In this document: one piece after another, positions 6,579 to 14,081 of the stretch | Position numbering within the stretch: the first letter of the stretch is position 1 | Layout of the letters: the number at the start of each line of letters is the position of its first letter | Source of the DNA: DAITPV01 sp050692555 | GTDB lineage: Bacteria; Actinomycetota; UBA4738; CALAEC01 | Assembly: GCA_050692555.1 (NCBI GenBank) | Contig: JBOGVS010000048.1 | Span: forward strand, 1 to 17,595 | Reading direction: 5' to 3' | Length of the DNA: 17,595 nucleotides | The notes under the pieces: generated by a model | What the model was told of the DNA's origin: nothing | What the model saw: only the letters and a program-made list of their open reading frames with translations | Databases searched by the model: none | Program-made: the position numbers and the translations under genes

Positions 6579-6613
6579 CCGTCGGCGCGCGACCGAGGGC
6601 CGAGAACGCCTGA
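6579..6613 (+). other. Out-of-frame remnant of the copy 2 C-terminus
   Basis: After the premature stop, the other frame reads VGARPRAENA and ends at TGA 6611-6613, corresponding to VGAQPRAEND at the end of copy 1 (6256-6285). The remnant stop abuts the adnB stop codon (6616-6614), so the intact ancestor would have met adnB end to end. Confidence 0.65.
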
Positions 6614-9600
6614 CTACTTAGACTCCACGAACTCCCGGCCGGGGGCGCAGAAGGACAGGAAGTCGCACCACGTGCACTGCGGTCCGGGTGAGGCTTCGAA
6701 CTGTTCCGCGGCGATTCCGGCCAGGGCGGCCTTCACCCGGGCCCGGGTCTCCTCCGGATCGCCGGCCGTGCGGGTTCGCTCCACGCCTTCGGACAGATAG
6801 AAGTACGTGAGCTTGAGATCCTCGGGCTTCTTGCCCCACACCTCCACGCAGGCCAGCGCGTACAGGTCGAGCTGCAAGCCCAACAACGGGTCGTCCTCCG
6901 CGGGGACCCGGCCGGTCTTGTAGTCCACTACCTCCCACGGCCCGTCCGGCTCGCCGAACACGGCGTCGATGCGCCCGCCGACCACCATCCCGTCCAGGTA
7001 CAGGATGAACGGGCGCTCGGTGTACAGGGGCACCACGTCCGCGAACCGGCTCTTGCGGAAGGCCTCCTTCAGCTGCTCGACCTTGGGCGGCTCGGCCAGG
7101 CGCTCCTCGGTTGACAGGTCAGGGAAGTCGTCGACGTCCAGGAGCGTGGCCTGGCCCCGGCCCTGGAGCTCGATCCACCGGTGGACCTCACTCCCCAGCC
7201 GTGCCGCCTTGCTGGGCCGGCGCGGGAGCGGGCGTACCTGGGACCAGAAGAACAGCTTGGGGCACTTGAGGTAGTCGATGACCCCCGACACCGACAGCGA
7301 GGTCGGGGTGGGGAGCGGCGGGGTGCCGCCGGTACGCTCCCGGATCAGCTCCGCGCGCTCCAGGTCCTTCGACAGGCGTTCGCGATAGGCCACCTCCTCG
7401 TCGGGCCGGAGCTGGAGCAGGCGCCACTCCACCGTCGAGGGATCCTCGGCGGCATCCACCGCGGCCCGGTGCCATCCTTCCGGAAACAGCTCATCCGTGT
7501 CGTCGGGGCGGGCCGGCCGGGGCCACTGCCCGGCCCGCAGCCGGCGGAGCTCCACGAAGGGGTTCTCCTTTGGCGGCTCGGCCTGACCCCGCACCTCGCA
7601 CGCAGGGCGGGTGGCGATCTCCTCGATGAACCGTCCGGGGGAGTGGGGTTCGGACGGCCCCTCGTACCAGTGCGATGCCGAGACCACCAGGAGATCCTGG
7701 GCCCGGGTGAGGGCCACGTAGCACAGCCGGCGCTCTTCCTCCTCCCCACGCAGCCGGAGCTCCCGGCGGAAGTCCTTGATGTCTCCCTCGTATCGAGGGA
7801 GCACGTCGCGATCTCCCCGCAGCTCGAACGGCAGGGTGGACGGCTGGGTCAGCGGGTTCGGCTGGCGGCTGATGTCCGGGAAGATGCTGGCGATCGGGTA
7901 CCGCTGGTGCTCCGAGAGGCCGGGCACGAACACCACCGGCCACTCCAGCCCCTTGGCCTTGTGGATCGTGAGGAGCTTCACGGTGTCGTCCTCGGAGGGC
8001 TGAGCGGGCTCGATCTCGTCGCCGGTCTCCTCCGCGGTGTCCAGGTAGGAGACCAGCGTGGACAGCGAGGCCTCCCCTTCCACCGGAGAGAACGAGGACA
8101 CGTGCTGGATCAGGTTTAGGAGGTTGCGCCGGGCCCCGGGGGCGGAGGGGTTGTCCGAGGCCTCCAGCTCCCGCAGCACTCCGGTGCGCTCCACGATCTC
8201 CCCCACCAGGTCTCCCAGCGAGCCCTTGGCCGCTTCCCGGATTTCACCGAGGAGGGCCCGGAATCCGCGGAGTCGAGTGCGGGCCTCATCCGAGAGGTTC
8301 TCCATCTCCGGGTCGTCCACGTGGTCCAGGGCCTCGAGCAGGGCGAACACCACGTCCCCGGGCATGTCCTCCTCGCCTGGGAGAACCTCGGCCAGGGCCC
8401 GGTTCTGCTTGGCGGACCACCGGGCCAGGGCCACCAGGTCCCGATACCCGATCCGCCACCGGGGACCCATCAGCAGACGTGCCAGGTGGATGTTCCGGCC
8501 CGGGTCGTCGAGGAGCCGGAGCCACGCCACCACGTCCACCACCTCCGGGAGCTTCAGCAGGCCGCCGAGGTCTACCACCTCGAACGGGATCCCGGCCTCC
8601 CGAAGGGCCACGGTGATCGGCTCGAACAGCCGGCTCTTGCGGCACAGGACGGCGAACGCGTCGTATCGGCGCGCGTCGTTCTGGCGTTCCTCCTCGATGA
8701 TCGCGGCGATCTCCCGCCCCTCGGCCAGGGCGTCGGATGAGGTGAACGCCACCACCCGGCCCTCGCCTCGATCGGCGTGGGGGTGCAGGCGCTTGTCCTT
8801 GGGGCGGCGCTCCTCGGGCACCTCGCCGATCACCGCGTCGGCCACGTCCAGGATCCGGGAGCCGGAACGGAAGTTAACGTACAGGGGCCGGTGCGGCGGG
8901 TCGGCGCCTTCCGCCCCGAAATCCTCGTGGAACCGGAGGATGTTCTTCAGGCTGGCGCCTCGCCACGCGTAGATGTTCTGGTCGGGGTCGCCCACCGCGA
9001 AGATCGGGTATCCGCGGCCGCACAGCTCGCGGAGGAGATCCGCCTGGGCCACGTTGGTGTCCTGGTATTCGTCCAGCAGCACCACCGCGAAACGAGCCCG
9101 GAACTCCTCCCCGACCTCGGGGTGGGTGCGGACCAGCTCGAAGGCCTGAGCGATCTGGTCGCCGTAGTCCATGACTCCTCGCTCGGCCTTGGCCCGGCGG
9201 TAGGCGGCCACCATGCCGGACAGCTCGGCCCGCCGCAGTAGGGCCAGCCGCTCGCGCTCGTCCTCCTTCGTCTTGACCTCGATCTCTTCAGACAGCTCCC
9301 GGCTCCGGGCGGCCACCTCTTCCGGGTCGGCCAGGTGGTTGGCGATCTGGTCGGCCAGGGCCAGGGCCGAGCCCACGTGGTAGTCGGTGCGGATCTCCAG
9401 GTACTCGAACTCGCATTCCTCCAGCACGGAGCGCATGAGCTGCCACCGCTGGGCCTCGGACAGCAGGGCCCGGCCCGGCTCGATGCCCATCCGCAGGCCG
9501 TGGTCGTCGACCAGCCGTGCCGCGAAGGCGTGGTAGGTGAGGACCGTGGGCTCCTCGCCCTCCGGGAGCCCCAGGCCCTCGACGGCGGTCCGGACCCGGC

Positions 9601-9907
9601 GAGAGAGCTCCTCGGCAGCCTTGTTGGTGAACGTCAGGCACAGGATCTGGGAGGGGAACGCCCCCCCGTGGTCCGCGTCGAGCCGGCCGGCCGCCACCAT
9701 GGCCAGGTAGGCCACGCGAGCTGCCATCACCGCGGTCTTCCCCGACCCGGCCCCGGCCACCACCGCGCAAGGCGACAGCGGCTGGCTGATGGCCTCCCAC
9801 TGCTGGCCGGTGGGCACCCGGCCGCCCATCGCCAGGACCACCTCCGGCGGCGTCTCCGGGTGCGGCTCCTCGTCGCGGCGCAGAGGGATGACGTCCGCGG
9901 GACTCAC
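6614..9907 (-). CDS. adnB: AdnB-type helicase-nuclease subunit
   Basis: This 1097-residue protein is the probable lead motor of a heterodimeric DNA-end resection machine (AdnAB) that unwinds and cuts DNA at double-strand breaks. The SF1A UvrD-like motor shows the Q motif (GQQWEAI, 34-40), Walker A GAGSGKT (52-58), Walker B D279-E-Y-Q-D-T, motif III (VGDPDQNIYAWRG), motif V (TIHKAKGLEW) and motif VI (CYVALTRAQ). The C-terminal RecB-like nuclease has GSEVH, GGRIDAVF, E992-V-V-D995-Y-K997 and a QLDLYALA helix. Cys882, 1078, 1081 and 1087 have the C-x(n)-C-x2-C-x5-C spacing of the family's 4Fe-4S cluster. All catalytic residues are present. The GTG start overlaps the adnA TGA by four bases (GTGA) and is preceded by GAGG, indicating translational coupling. 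Length and order match mycobacterial AdnB. Confidence 0.9.
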   Translation of the reverse strand: MSPADVIPLRRDEEPHPETPPEVVLAMGGRVPTGQQWEAISQPLSPCAVVAGAGSGKTAVMAARVAYLAMVAAGRLDADHGGAFPSQILCLTFTNKAAEELSRRVRTAVEGLGLPEGEEPTVLTYHAFAARLVDDHGLRMGIEPGRALLSEAQRWQLMRSVLEECEFEYLEIRTDYHVGSALALADQIANHLADPEEVAARSRELSEEIEVKTKEDERERLALLRRAELSGMVAAYRRAKAERGVMDYGDQIAQAFELVRTHPEVGEEFRARFAVVLLDEYQDTNVAQADLLRELCGRGYPIFAVGDPDQNIYAWRGASLKNILRFHEDFGAEGADPPHRPLYVNFRSGSRILDVADAVIGEVPEERRPKDKRLHPHADRGEGRVVAFTSSDALAEGREIAAIIEEERQNDARRYDAFAVLCRKSRLFEPITVALREAGIPFEVVDLGGLLKLPEVVDVVAWLRLLDDPGRNIHLARLLMGPRWRIGYRDLVALARWSAKQNRALAEVLPGEEDMPGDVVFALLEALDHVDDPEMENLSDEARTRLRGFRALLGEIREAAKGSLGDLVGEIVERTGVLRELEASDNPSAPGARRNLLNLIQHVSSFSPVEGEASLSTLVSYLDTAEETGDEIEPAQPSEDDTVKLLTIHKAKGLEWPVVFVPGLSEHQRYPIASIFPDISRQPNPLTQPSTLPFELRGDRDVLPRYEGDIKDFRRELRLRGEEEERRLCYVALTRAQDLLVVSASHWYEGPSEPHSPGRFIEEIATRPACEVRGQAEPPKENPFVELRRLRAGQWPRPARPDDTDELFPEGWHRAAVDAAEDPSTVEWRLLQLRPDEEVAYRERLSKDLERAELIRERTGGTPPLPTPTSLSVSGVIDYLKCPKLFFWSQVRPLPRRPSKAARLGSEVHRWIELQGRGQATLLDVDDFPDLSTEERLAEPPKVEQLKEAFRKSRFADVVPLYTERPFILYLDGMVVGGRIDAVFGEPDGPWEVVDYKTGRVPAEDDPLLGLQLDLYALACVEVWGKKPEDLKLTYFYLSEGVERTRTAGDPEETRARVKAALAGIAAEQFEASPGPQCTWCDFLSFCAPGREFVESK

Positions 9908-12885
9908 AGCGGCACCTCAGCCCCCTCGGGCCACAGGGGACAGATCGGCTTGAATCTGCAGAACCGGCACTCGGCCTCGGGGCTTGGGGCGAAGCGCTCC
10001 GCCCGGACCAGGTCGATCATTCCCCGGATGGTGGCCTCCACCGCGGCCTCGTAGTCGGGGATCCGACCCGGCTTGAACGGGCGGTGCGTGTACCCCCCGG
10101 CGGGTCCGGGTGGGAACAGGAAGGCGAACTCCAGGATCTCCGGGTCGCCGAGCGCACGGAGCTCCTCGACACGCTTCATGGCCAGGTAGTACGCGCCGAG
10201 CTGCAGGCTGTCCTGGGCCTCGTCCTGACTCACCGCGTTCCGCGAGGTCTTGTAGTCGACGACGCGCGTGCCTCGCTCCCCAACCCGGAAGATGGCGTCC
10301 ACCCGGCCGCGGACCACCGCACCGTCAACGGGAAACTCGAACTGCGCCTCGGATGCGACGACCTGCCCGGTGCTCTCGTCGGCCAGCCACTGGCCGATCA
10401 TCCGTTCGGCGTCCTGGCGGCGCTGTCGCTCGATGGCCCGGTTGGGGAACGCCTCCGGACGCCATTCCTCCTCCAGCGCGGCCAGCATGGCGGGAGCCTC
10501 CTTGGGGAGGTCGCCCCGCTGGACGCGGTCGATGATGTCGTGGATCAGGCTTCCGAGCCACAGGCTGTGGGTCCGCTCGACGTCGAGCCCCATCTCCGCC
10601 TGGTACAGGTACTGAAGAGCGCAGTTCTCCAGGGCCGAGAGCTTCGAGTACGAGGTGCGGATCTCCTCGCCGTGAAGCGGCGTGTCCGGTTCGGTCCAGT
10701 CCCGTCCTCCCCACCAGGCCACCGGCTCGGCATCCGCGGCGAACAGCGCGGACATGGCGGCCAGCCGCTCGGCCCGAGGGTGCGCCGCGTCGCACAGCCT
10801 GCGCCGGAGCGAGGCCTCCATGGATCGCAGCGAACCGCCGGGGGAATCGTCGTCGGCGGGCGGGGCCCAGGTGAGCCCCAGTCGCGCGGCGAACCGGGAC
10901 GGGGTGCGCGGGTCCCGGCCGCTGGTGGAGCGGCTGGCGGTGAGCAGGGTGTGGCGCCGGGCCCGGGAGACCGCCAGGCGGAACAGGGCCCGCTCCTCGG
11001 CCAGCCGGCGCCGGAGGCGCTCGGTGGGAGTGGTGGCCGGATCCACCAGGCGCTCCAGGTCCACCACCGGCTCGCCGTGGCCGAGGCTGGGGAACTCACC
11101 TTCGAGACACCCCATCACGACGGCGGCCTCGAACTGCATCCCGTGAGCGCGGTGCGCCGACACCACGCGCACCGCGTGCGGGTGGCGCTCCTCGGGCGGG
11201 GTCCAGGGGTCCGGACCGAACTCCGCGGCGTCCAGGGTGTCCAGGTAATCCTCCACGGTGGCGCCGGGCCGGCGCTCGGCGAATCCCGCCAGGACCTCGC
11301 CCAGGGCCGAGAGAGCGTCGAGGTCGCGCTGGGGAGCACCGTCCTCCACCAGCCGGGCGAAGTGGGGAACCTCGGTCCACAGCCAGAAGAACGCTCCGTC
11401 GGGTCCGTCGGCGGCGGCCACGTCCGGGAGCTCCCGGACCAGGCGGCGGAACCGGCGGACCGGCTCGATGGTGGGCTCCGGGAGCTCCTCCTCGTCTCCA
11501 TCGACCAGCTCCTGGAGCGTCTGGTTGGCCATCCGGGCCCGGCGCCGGAGCTGGCGGAGGGCGTGGGGATCGATCCCCACCACCGGGGAGAGCAGGAGGC
11601 GCTCGAGGAGCTCGGGGCGCTGCGGCTCGCGGAACGTGTACCGGAACAGGTCGATCATCGGGCGGTTGGCCGGCTCGGAGGCCACGGCGGCCGCCTCGGC
11701 CACCACCACGAACGGGACCCGGTGGCGGGCCAGTGCGTGGCGGAGCGCGGTGAGATACCCGCCGTATCGCCGGACGATCACCGCCATGCCGTCCCACGGG
11801 ACGTCCTCGTCGACCCGCCACTTGAGCAGGGCGTGGGCCGCGGCGTCGGCCTCCTCGCCGGGGTGGGCGAAGGCCCGGGCCTCCATGGCCTCCGGCGCGG
11901 CGGCGTCGGGGGCGGAGGGATCGCCGAGGGGGGGCAGGGCCGCGGCTGCCGGCCCCAGGCGGTGGCTGGTCCCCAGCTCCAGCGTCCTCAGGCCCCCGAG
12001 GGTCTGGCCCAGCCGCTGCAAGGGCACCAGCGAGCCCCCGCGGTACGAGAACACGTGACCGGCGGGATCGGCGGCCACCACCAGCGAGGTGGTGGCCCGG
12101 CCCAGGGCCCGGACCACGCCCTCGGTGGCAAAGGTGGCGTCCTGGTAGTCGTCCACCAGGACGTGGTCGAAGGCCTCGGCCTCCGAGAGGTCCTGTTCCA
12201 GCAGGCGCACGGTGCGGTGCAGGAGACCGGCGAAGTCGATCCGGCCCTGGCCCCGAAGAGCCTCGAGGTACCGCCGGTAGAACCCCGCCACTCCTTGATG
12301 CTCCTCGTGGCCGGTTCGTTCCACCATGGCGTCGAGGTCGTCGGGGTCCAGGAGCCGCTCCTGCGCTCGGAGCACGAAGTCCGCGACCTGCTGGGCGAAG
12401 CCCACCACGTGTCGGAGGTGACCCAGGCGGGGCCAGTCCTCGGGGCGCTCGTCTCGCAGCATCTTCCGGACCACGGCGTACTGCTCCGGAGCCGACAGCA
12501 CCTGCGGTGGCTCGGGGTAGCCGAGGTCGTCGAACCGCCGCCCCACCACCCGGAACGCGAAGCCGTGAGCGGTGAACACCGGGAGCTCCGGCAGGGAGCG
12601 CGCCAGCCGCCGCACCAGGTGGTCTCGGGCCTCGCGGGCAGCCCGCCGCCCCAGCACGAACAGGGCCACCCGGTCGGGCGCGGTGCCGGCCTCCACCAGC
12701 CGTGCGAACCGCTCCCTCAACAGGGCGGTCTTGCCCGACCCCGGGGGTCCGGTGACAAGCAGCGCCCCGGCGCCGTGATCCAGGACCCGACGCTGATCGG
12801 GGTCCGGGTCCAGGGTCGACGTGGGGGAACGAACAACGAGGGGGCCGACATCCATCATCCGTATGCTAGCCCCAGCCGGTGACAT
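9904..12885 (-). CDS. adnA: AdnA-type helicase-nuclease subunit
   Basis: This 993-residue protein is the probable partner of AdnB. It has Walker A GPPGSGKT (46-53), Walker B V-D245-D246-Y-Q-D-A where AdnB has D-E, motif III-like ADPAGHVFSYRGG, motif VI-like FRLAVSRARRH, and a complete C-terminal nuclease (GSLIHD, RGRVDAIF, V-V-D877-Y-K879, QLGAYYLA). Cys755, 973, 976 and 982 fit the iron-sulfur site. The Asp in place of the catalytic Glu suggests a weaker motor; in mycobacterial AdnAB the AdnB motor is dominant, so this asymmetry is expected. I use ATG 12885, but its ribosome site is poor; ATG 12858 or 12855 are alternatives, and TAGCAT just upstream of them could give a leaderless message. 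It is the first gene of a two-gene operon with adnB. Confidence 0.88.
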   Translation of the reverse strand: MSPAGASIRMMDVGPLVVRSPTSTLDPDPDQRRVLDHGAGALLVTGPPGSGKTALLRERFARLVEAGTAPDRVALFVLGRRAAREARDHLVRRLARSLPELPVFTAHGFAFRVVGRRFDDLGYPEPPQVLSAPEQYAVVRKMLRDERPEDWPRLGHLRHVVGFAQQVADFVLRAQERLLDPDDLDAMVERTGHEEHQGVAGFYRRYLEALRGQGRIDFAGLLHRTVRLLEQDLSEAEAFDHVLVDDYQDATFATEGVVRALGRATTSLVVAADPAGHVFSYRGGSLVPLQRLGQTLGGLRTLELGTSHRLGPAAAALPPLGDPSAPDAAAPEAMEARAFAHPGEEADAAAHALLKWRVDEDVPWDGMAVIVRRYGGYLTALRHALARHRVPFVVVAEAAAVASEPANRPMIDLFRYTFREPQRPELLERLLLSPVVGIDPHALRQLRRRARMANQTLQELVDGDEEELPEPTIEPVRRFRRLVRELPDVAAADGPDGAFFWLWTEVPHFARLVEDGAPQRDLDALSALGEVLAGFAERRPGATVEDYLDTLDAAEFGPDPWTPPEERHPHAVRVVSAHRAHGMQFEAAVVMGCLEGEFPSLGHGEPVVDLERLVDPATTPTERLRRRLAEERALFRLAVSRARRHTLLTASRSTSGRDPRTPSRFAARLGLTWAPPADDDSPGGSLRSMEASLRRRLCDAAHPRAERLAAMSALFAADAEPVAWWGGRDWTEPDTPLHGEEIRTSYSKLSALENCALQYLYQAEMGLDVERTHSLWLGSLIHDIIDRVQRGDLPKEAPAMLAALEEEWRPEAFPNRAIERQRRQDAERMIGQWLADESTGQVVASEAQFEFPVDGAVVRGRVDAIFRVGERGTRVVDYKTSRNAVSQDEAQDSLQLGAYYLAMKRVEELRALGDPEILEFAFLFPPGPAGGYTHRPFKPGRIPDYEAAVEATIRGMIDLVRAERFAPSPEAECRFCRFKPICPLWPEGAEVPL
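12859..12870 (-). promoter_or_regulatory. Candidate -10 element GCTAGCATACGG before adnA
   Basis: Read on the minus strand, TAGCAT matches the TAnnnT pattern. It lies four bases before ATG 12858 and seven before ATG 12855, the usual distance from a -10 box to a transcription start, so a leaderless adnA transcript starting at one of these ATGs is possible. If so, the first 9-10 codons of the annotated gene are not translated. No -35 is evident. Confidence 0.35.
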
Positions 12886-12997
12886 GGCTCTCGTTCGGCC
12901 AGGTCTCTCTTCCTTTCGGCCTCAAGAGCGCGTCGCGTGCGGACGGAGGCGATCTCCTTGCGCGTGTCTACGGCGAGTTGTTCGGGCCAAGCTCCCC

Positions 12998-13312
12998 TCA
13001 GGCGTCAGTCGGCTTCTTCCTATAGAAGCGCCCCACCACCCCGAGTATCACAAGAACGACAACACCCGGCACACCGGCGAGCCAGAAGATCATGTCGTCC
13101 TGAACAAGCACGGCTACACCCATCACGAATGCAGAAAGCGCCAAGAGACCCATCATCACTTGCAGGAAGGCAAAGGGAGCAGTCTCATACAAGCGCTCTC
13201 TCATGTCGCGATTGGCCCCCCCCAAAGCAACCCAAACGAGGCCGACAGCGCCCAGAATGATGCCCGGGCACCCCGCGACAGGCGAGAGCGCTAGGAAAGC
13301 CCAACATCTCAA
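12998..13312 (-). CDS. Small membrane protein, lower GC than its neighbours
   Basis: This frame of up to 104 residues has three hydrophobic segments: about 5-33 (GCPGIILGAVGLVWVALGG), 46-70 (FAFLQVMMGLLALSAFVMGV) and 74-96 (IFWLAGVPGVVVLVILGVV), followed by a basic tail RFYRKKPTDA. It is probably an integral inner-membrane protein; I do not recognise a family. The start is uncertain: TTG 13312 gives all three spans but has no ribosome site, whereas ATG at codon 36 would leave two spans. The stop of the upstream vapC lies only nine bases before TTG 13312, so it could be a third co-transcribed gene. Two sampled 60-base stretches are 53-60% GC, against 83% in one sample of adnA, suggesting different origin. 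Confidence 0.5.
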   Translation of the reverse strand: MRCWAFLALSPVAGCPGIILGAVGLVWVALGGANRDMRERLYETAPFAFLQVMMGLLALSAFVMGVAVLVQDDMIFWLAGVPGVVVLVILGVVGRFYRKKPTDA

Positions 13313-13321
13313 AAGGTTAGG

Positions 13322-13690
13322 TCAGTACGGGGGACGAAGAGACTTGAACATCGGGAAGTGCTTCGTGTTGGCCGTGGCCAGCTCCATCCCGACGAATTGG
13401 GCCGTCGCGGCGATGATCAGATCGGACACCCCGATCCCGGGGTGGGTTCTCCGGTATCTCCGCCCCAGCTCCCCGGCCCGCCGAGCGATCTCCTCGTCGA
13501 CCGGGATCCAGCCGATCTCGGCGAACATGAGCTCCGCGCCGCGCCGCTCCCGACTTCGGAGGCCGTGGATGACCTCCACCCTGGTCACCTCGGAGCAGAT
13601 GCGCTCGGTCAGCTCTCGAGCGTAGGTGACGGCGGCGGGGGCTCCGCGCAGGATGTCCACGAGAACGCTGGTATCGAGTACCAACGTCAC
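13322..13690 (-). CDS. vapC: VapC-type PIN-domain ribonuclease toxin
   Basis: This 122-residue protein spans a single PIN domain. The acidic metal-binding residues are visible: D6 (LVLDTS), E39 (TRVEVIHG), D90 (GVSDLIIAA) and N108 in the final position (ATANTKHF), where Asp or Asn is found in the family. VapC toxins cleave tRNA or rRNA, slowing growth when the antitoxin is degraded; the target here cannot be read from sequence. The GTG start at 13690 overlaps the TGA of the antitoxin gene by four bases, so translation is probably coupled and the antitoxin is made first. Its length matches the family and nothing appears truncated. Confidence 0.87.
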   Translation of the reverse strand: MTLVLDTSVLVDILRGAPAAVTYARELTERICSEVTRVEVIHGLRSRERRGAELMFAEIGWIPVDEEIARRAGELGRRYRRTHPGIGVSDLIIAATAQFVGMELATANTKHFPMFKSLRPPY

Positions 13691-13989
13691 CTTCGCCAGT
13701 GCTCACGGTCGAGCTCCTCCTGGCGCCGACGGTCCGCCTTCCGAAGGTCCTCGATGTATTCCTTCCCGGGCGGGAGATGCGGGGCGATCCCGGCCACCTC
13801 ATCCAGAACGGCCTGCCATCGGGCCAGGGTGCGGGCCTTCTCCTCCGGACCGTTGAGGTACGTGTCGATCGCCGCGCGGATCAGGCTGGACTTCGTCACC
13901 CCATCCTCCCGAGCCCGACGCTCGAGCCGCGCGTCCTGCTCTTCCTCGAGATAGATCTGGGTCCTCCTCACGATGTATGTAATATACAT
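13687..13989 (-). CDS. vapB: VapB-type ribbon-helix-helix antitoxin
   Basis: This 100-residue protein neutralises the adjacent PIN toxin and represses its own operon. The N-terminus is a ribbon-helix-helix DNA-binding unit: the strand RRTQIYL, helix EEEQDARLERRAREDG, turn VTKSS, and helix LIRAAIDTYL. The remainder (about 50-100) is charged and helical (EYIEDLRKADRRRQEELDREHW) and probably wraps the toxin. I chose ATG 13989 because GGAGGG is close upstream and the operator palindrome overlaps it; the frame stays open further upstream without family similarity. A GTG at codon 7 is an alternative. It overlaps vapC by four bases, and a 92-bp gap separates it from the protease stop upstream. Confidence 0.83.
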   Translation of the reverse strand: MYITYIVRRTQIYLEEEQDARLERRAREDGVTKSSLIRAAIDTYLNGPEEKARTLARWQAVLDEVAGIAPHLPPGKEYIEDLRKADRRRQEELDREHWRR

Positions 13990-13990
13990 C
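13972..13990. promoter_or_regulatory. Palindromic operator overlapping the vapB start
   Basis: GATGTAT (13972-13978) and ATACATC (13984-13990) form a perfect 7-bp inverted repeat with a five-base spacer GTAAT. It is strikingly AT-rich in GC-rich surroundings and overlaps the vapB start codon (13989-13987). Ribbon-helix-helix antitoxins bind such short palindromes as dimers, so autoregulation by VapB-VapC is the natural reading; binding itself is inferred. Confidence 0.6.
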
Positions 13991-14063
13991 ACCCTCCAGA
14001 GCGATCTGGGGTCCAGGGCCCGGACGCTATCGGCGGGGGGTGACACTGCCGAGCCCCGTCCCG

Positions 14064-14079
14064 GCTCGAGGCGTCGAGC
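14064..14079 (-). terminator. Weak hairpin just after the downstream protease gene
   Basis: GCTCGA (14064-14069), loop GGCG, TCGAGC (14074-14079) form a six-pair stem two bases beyond the protease stop codon (14084-14082). There is no U-run on the minus-strand transcript, so it may only stabilise the message end. Confidence 0.25.
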
Positions 14080-14081
14080 GG

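Noticed and set aside
10084..12882. A 932-codon open frame on the plus strand opposite adnA
   Set aside because: It mirrors adnA almost exactly, its translation has no recognisable domain and is low-complexity (Gly, Arg, Pro, His, Val), and such antisense openness is expected from strong GC bias at third codon positions. AdnA has full family motifs.
12886..12997. Possible promoter or RNA in the gap between the small membrane gene and adnA
   Set aside because: A TTGAGG-like hexamer is present but has no -10 box at the right distance, and no stable hairpin is evident.
13687..13990. A CRISPR-like or phage-defence island around vapBC
   Set aside because: There are no regularly spaced repeats and no cas, restriction or other defence gene; adnAB is a conserved repair pair, so the cluster does not form a defence island on this evidence.
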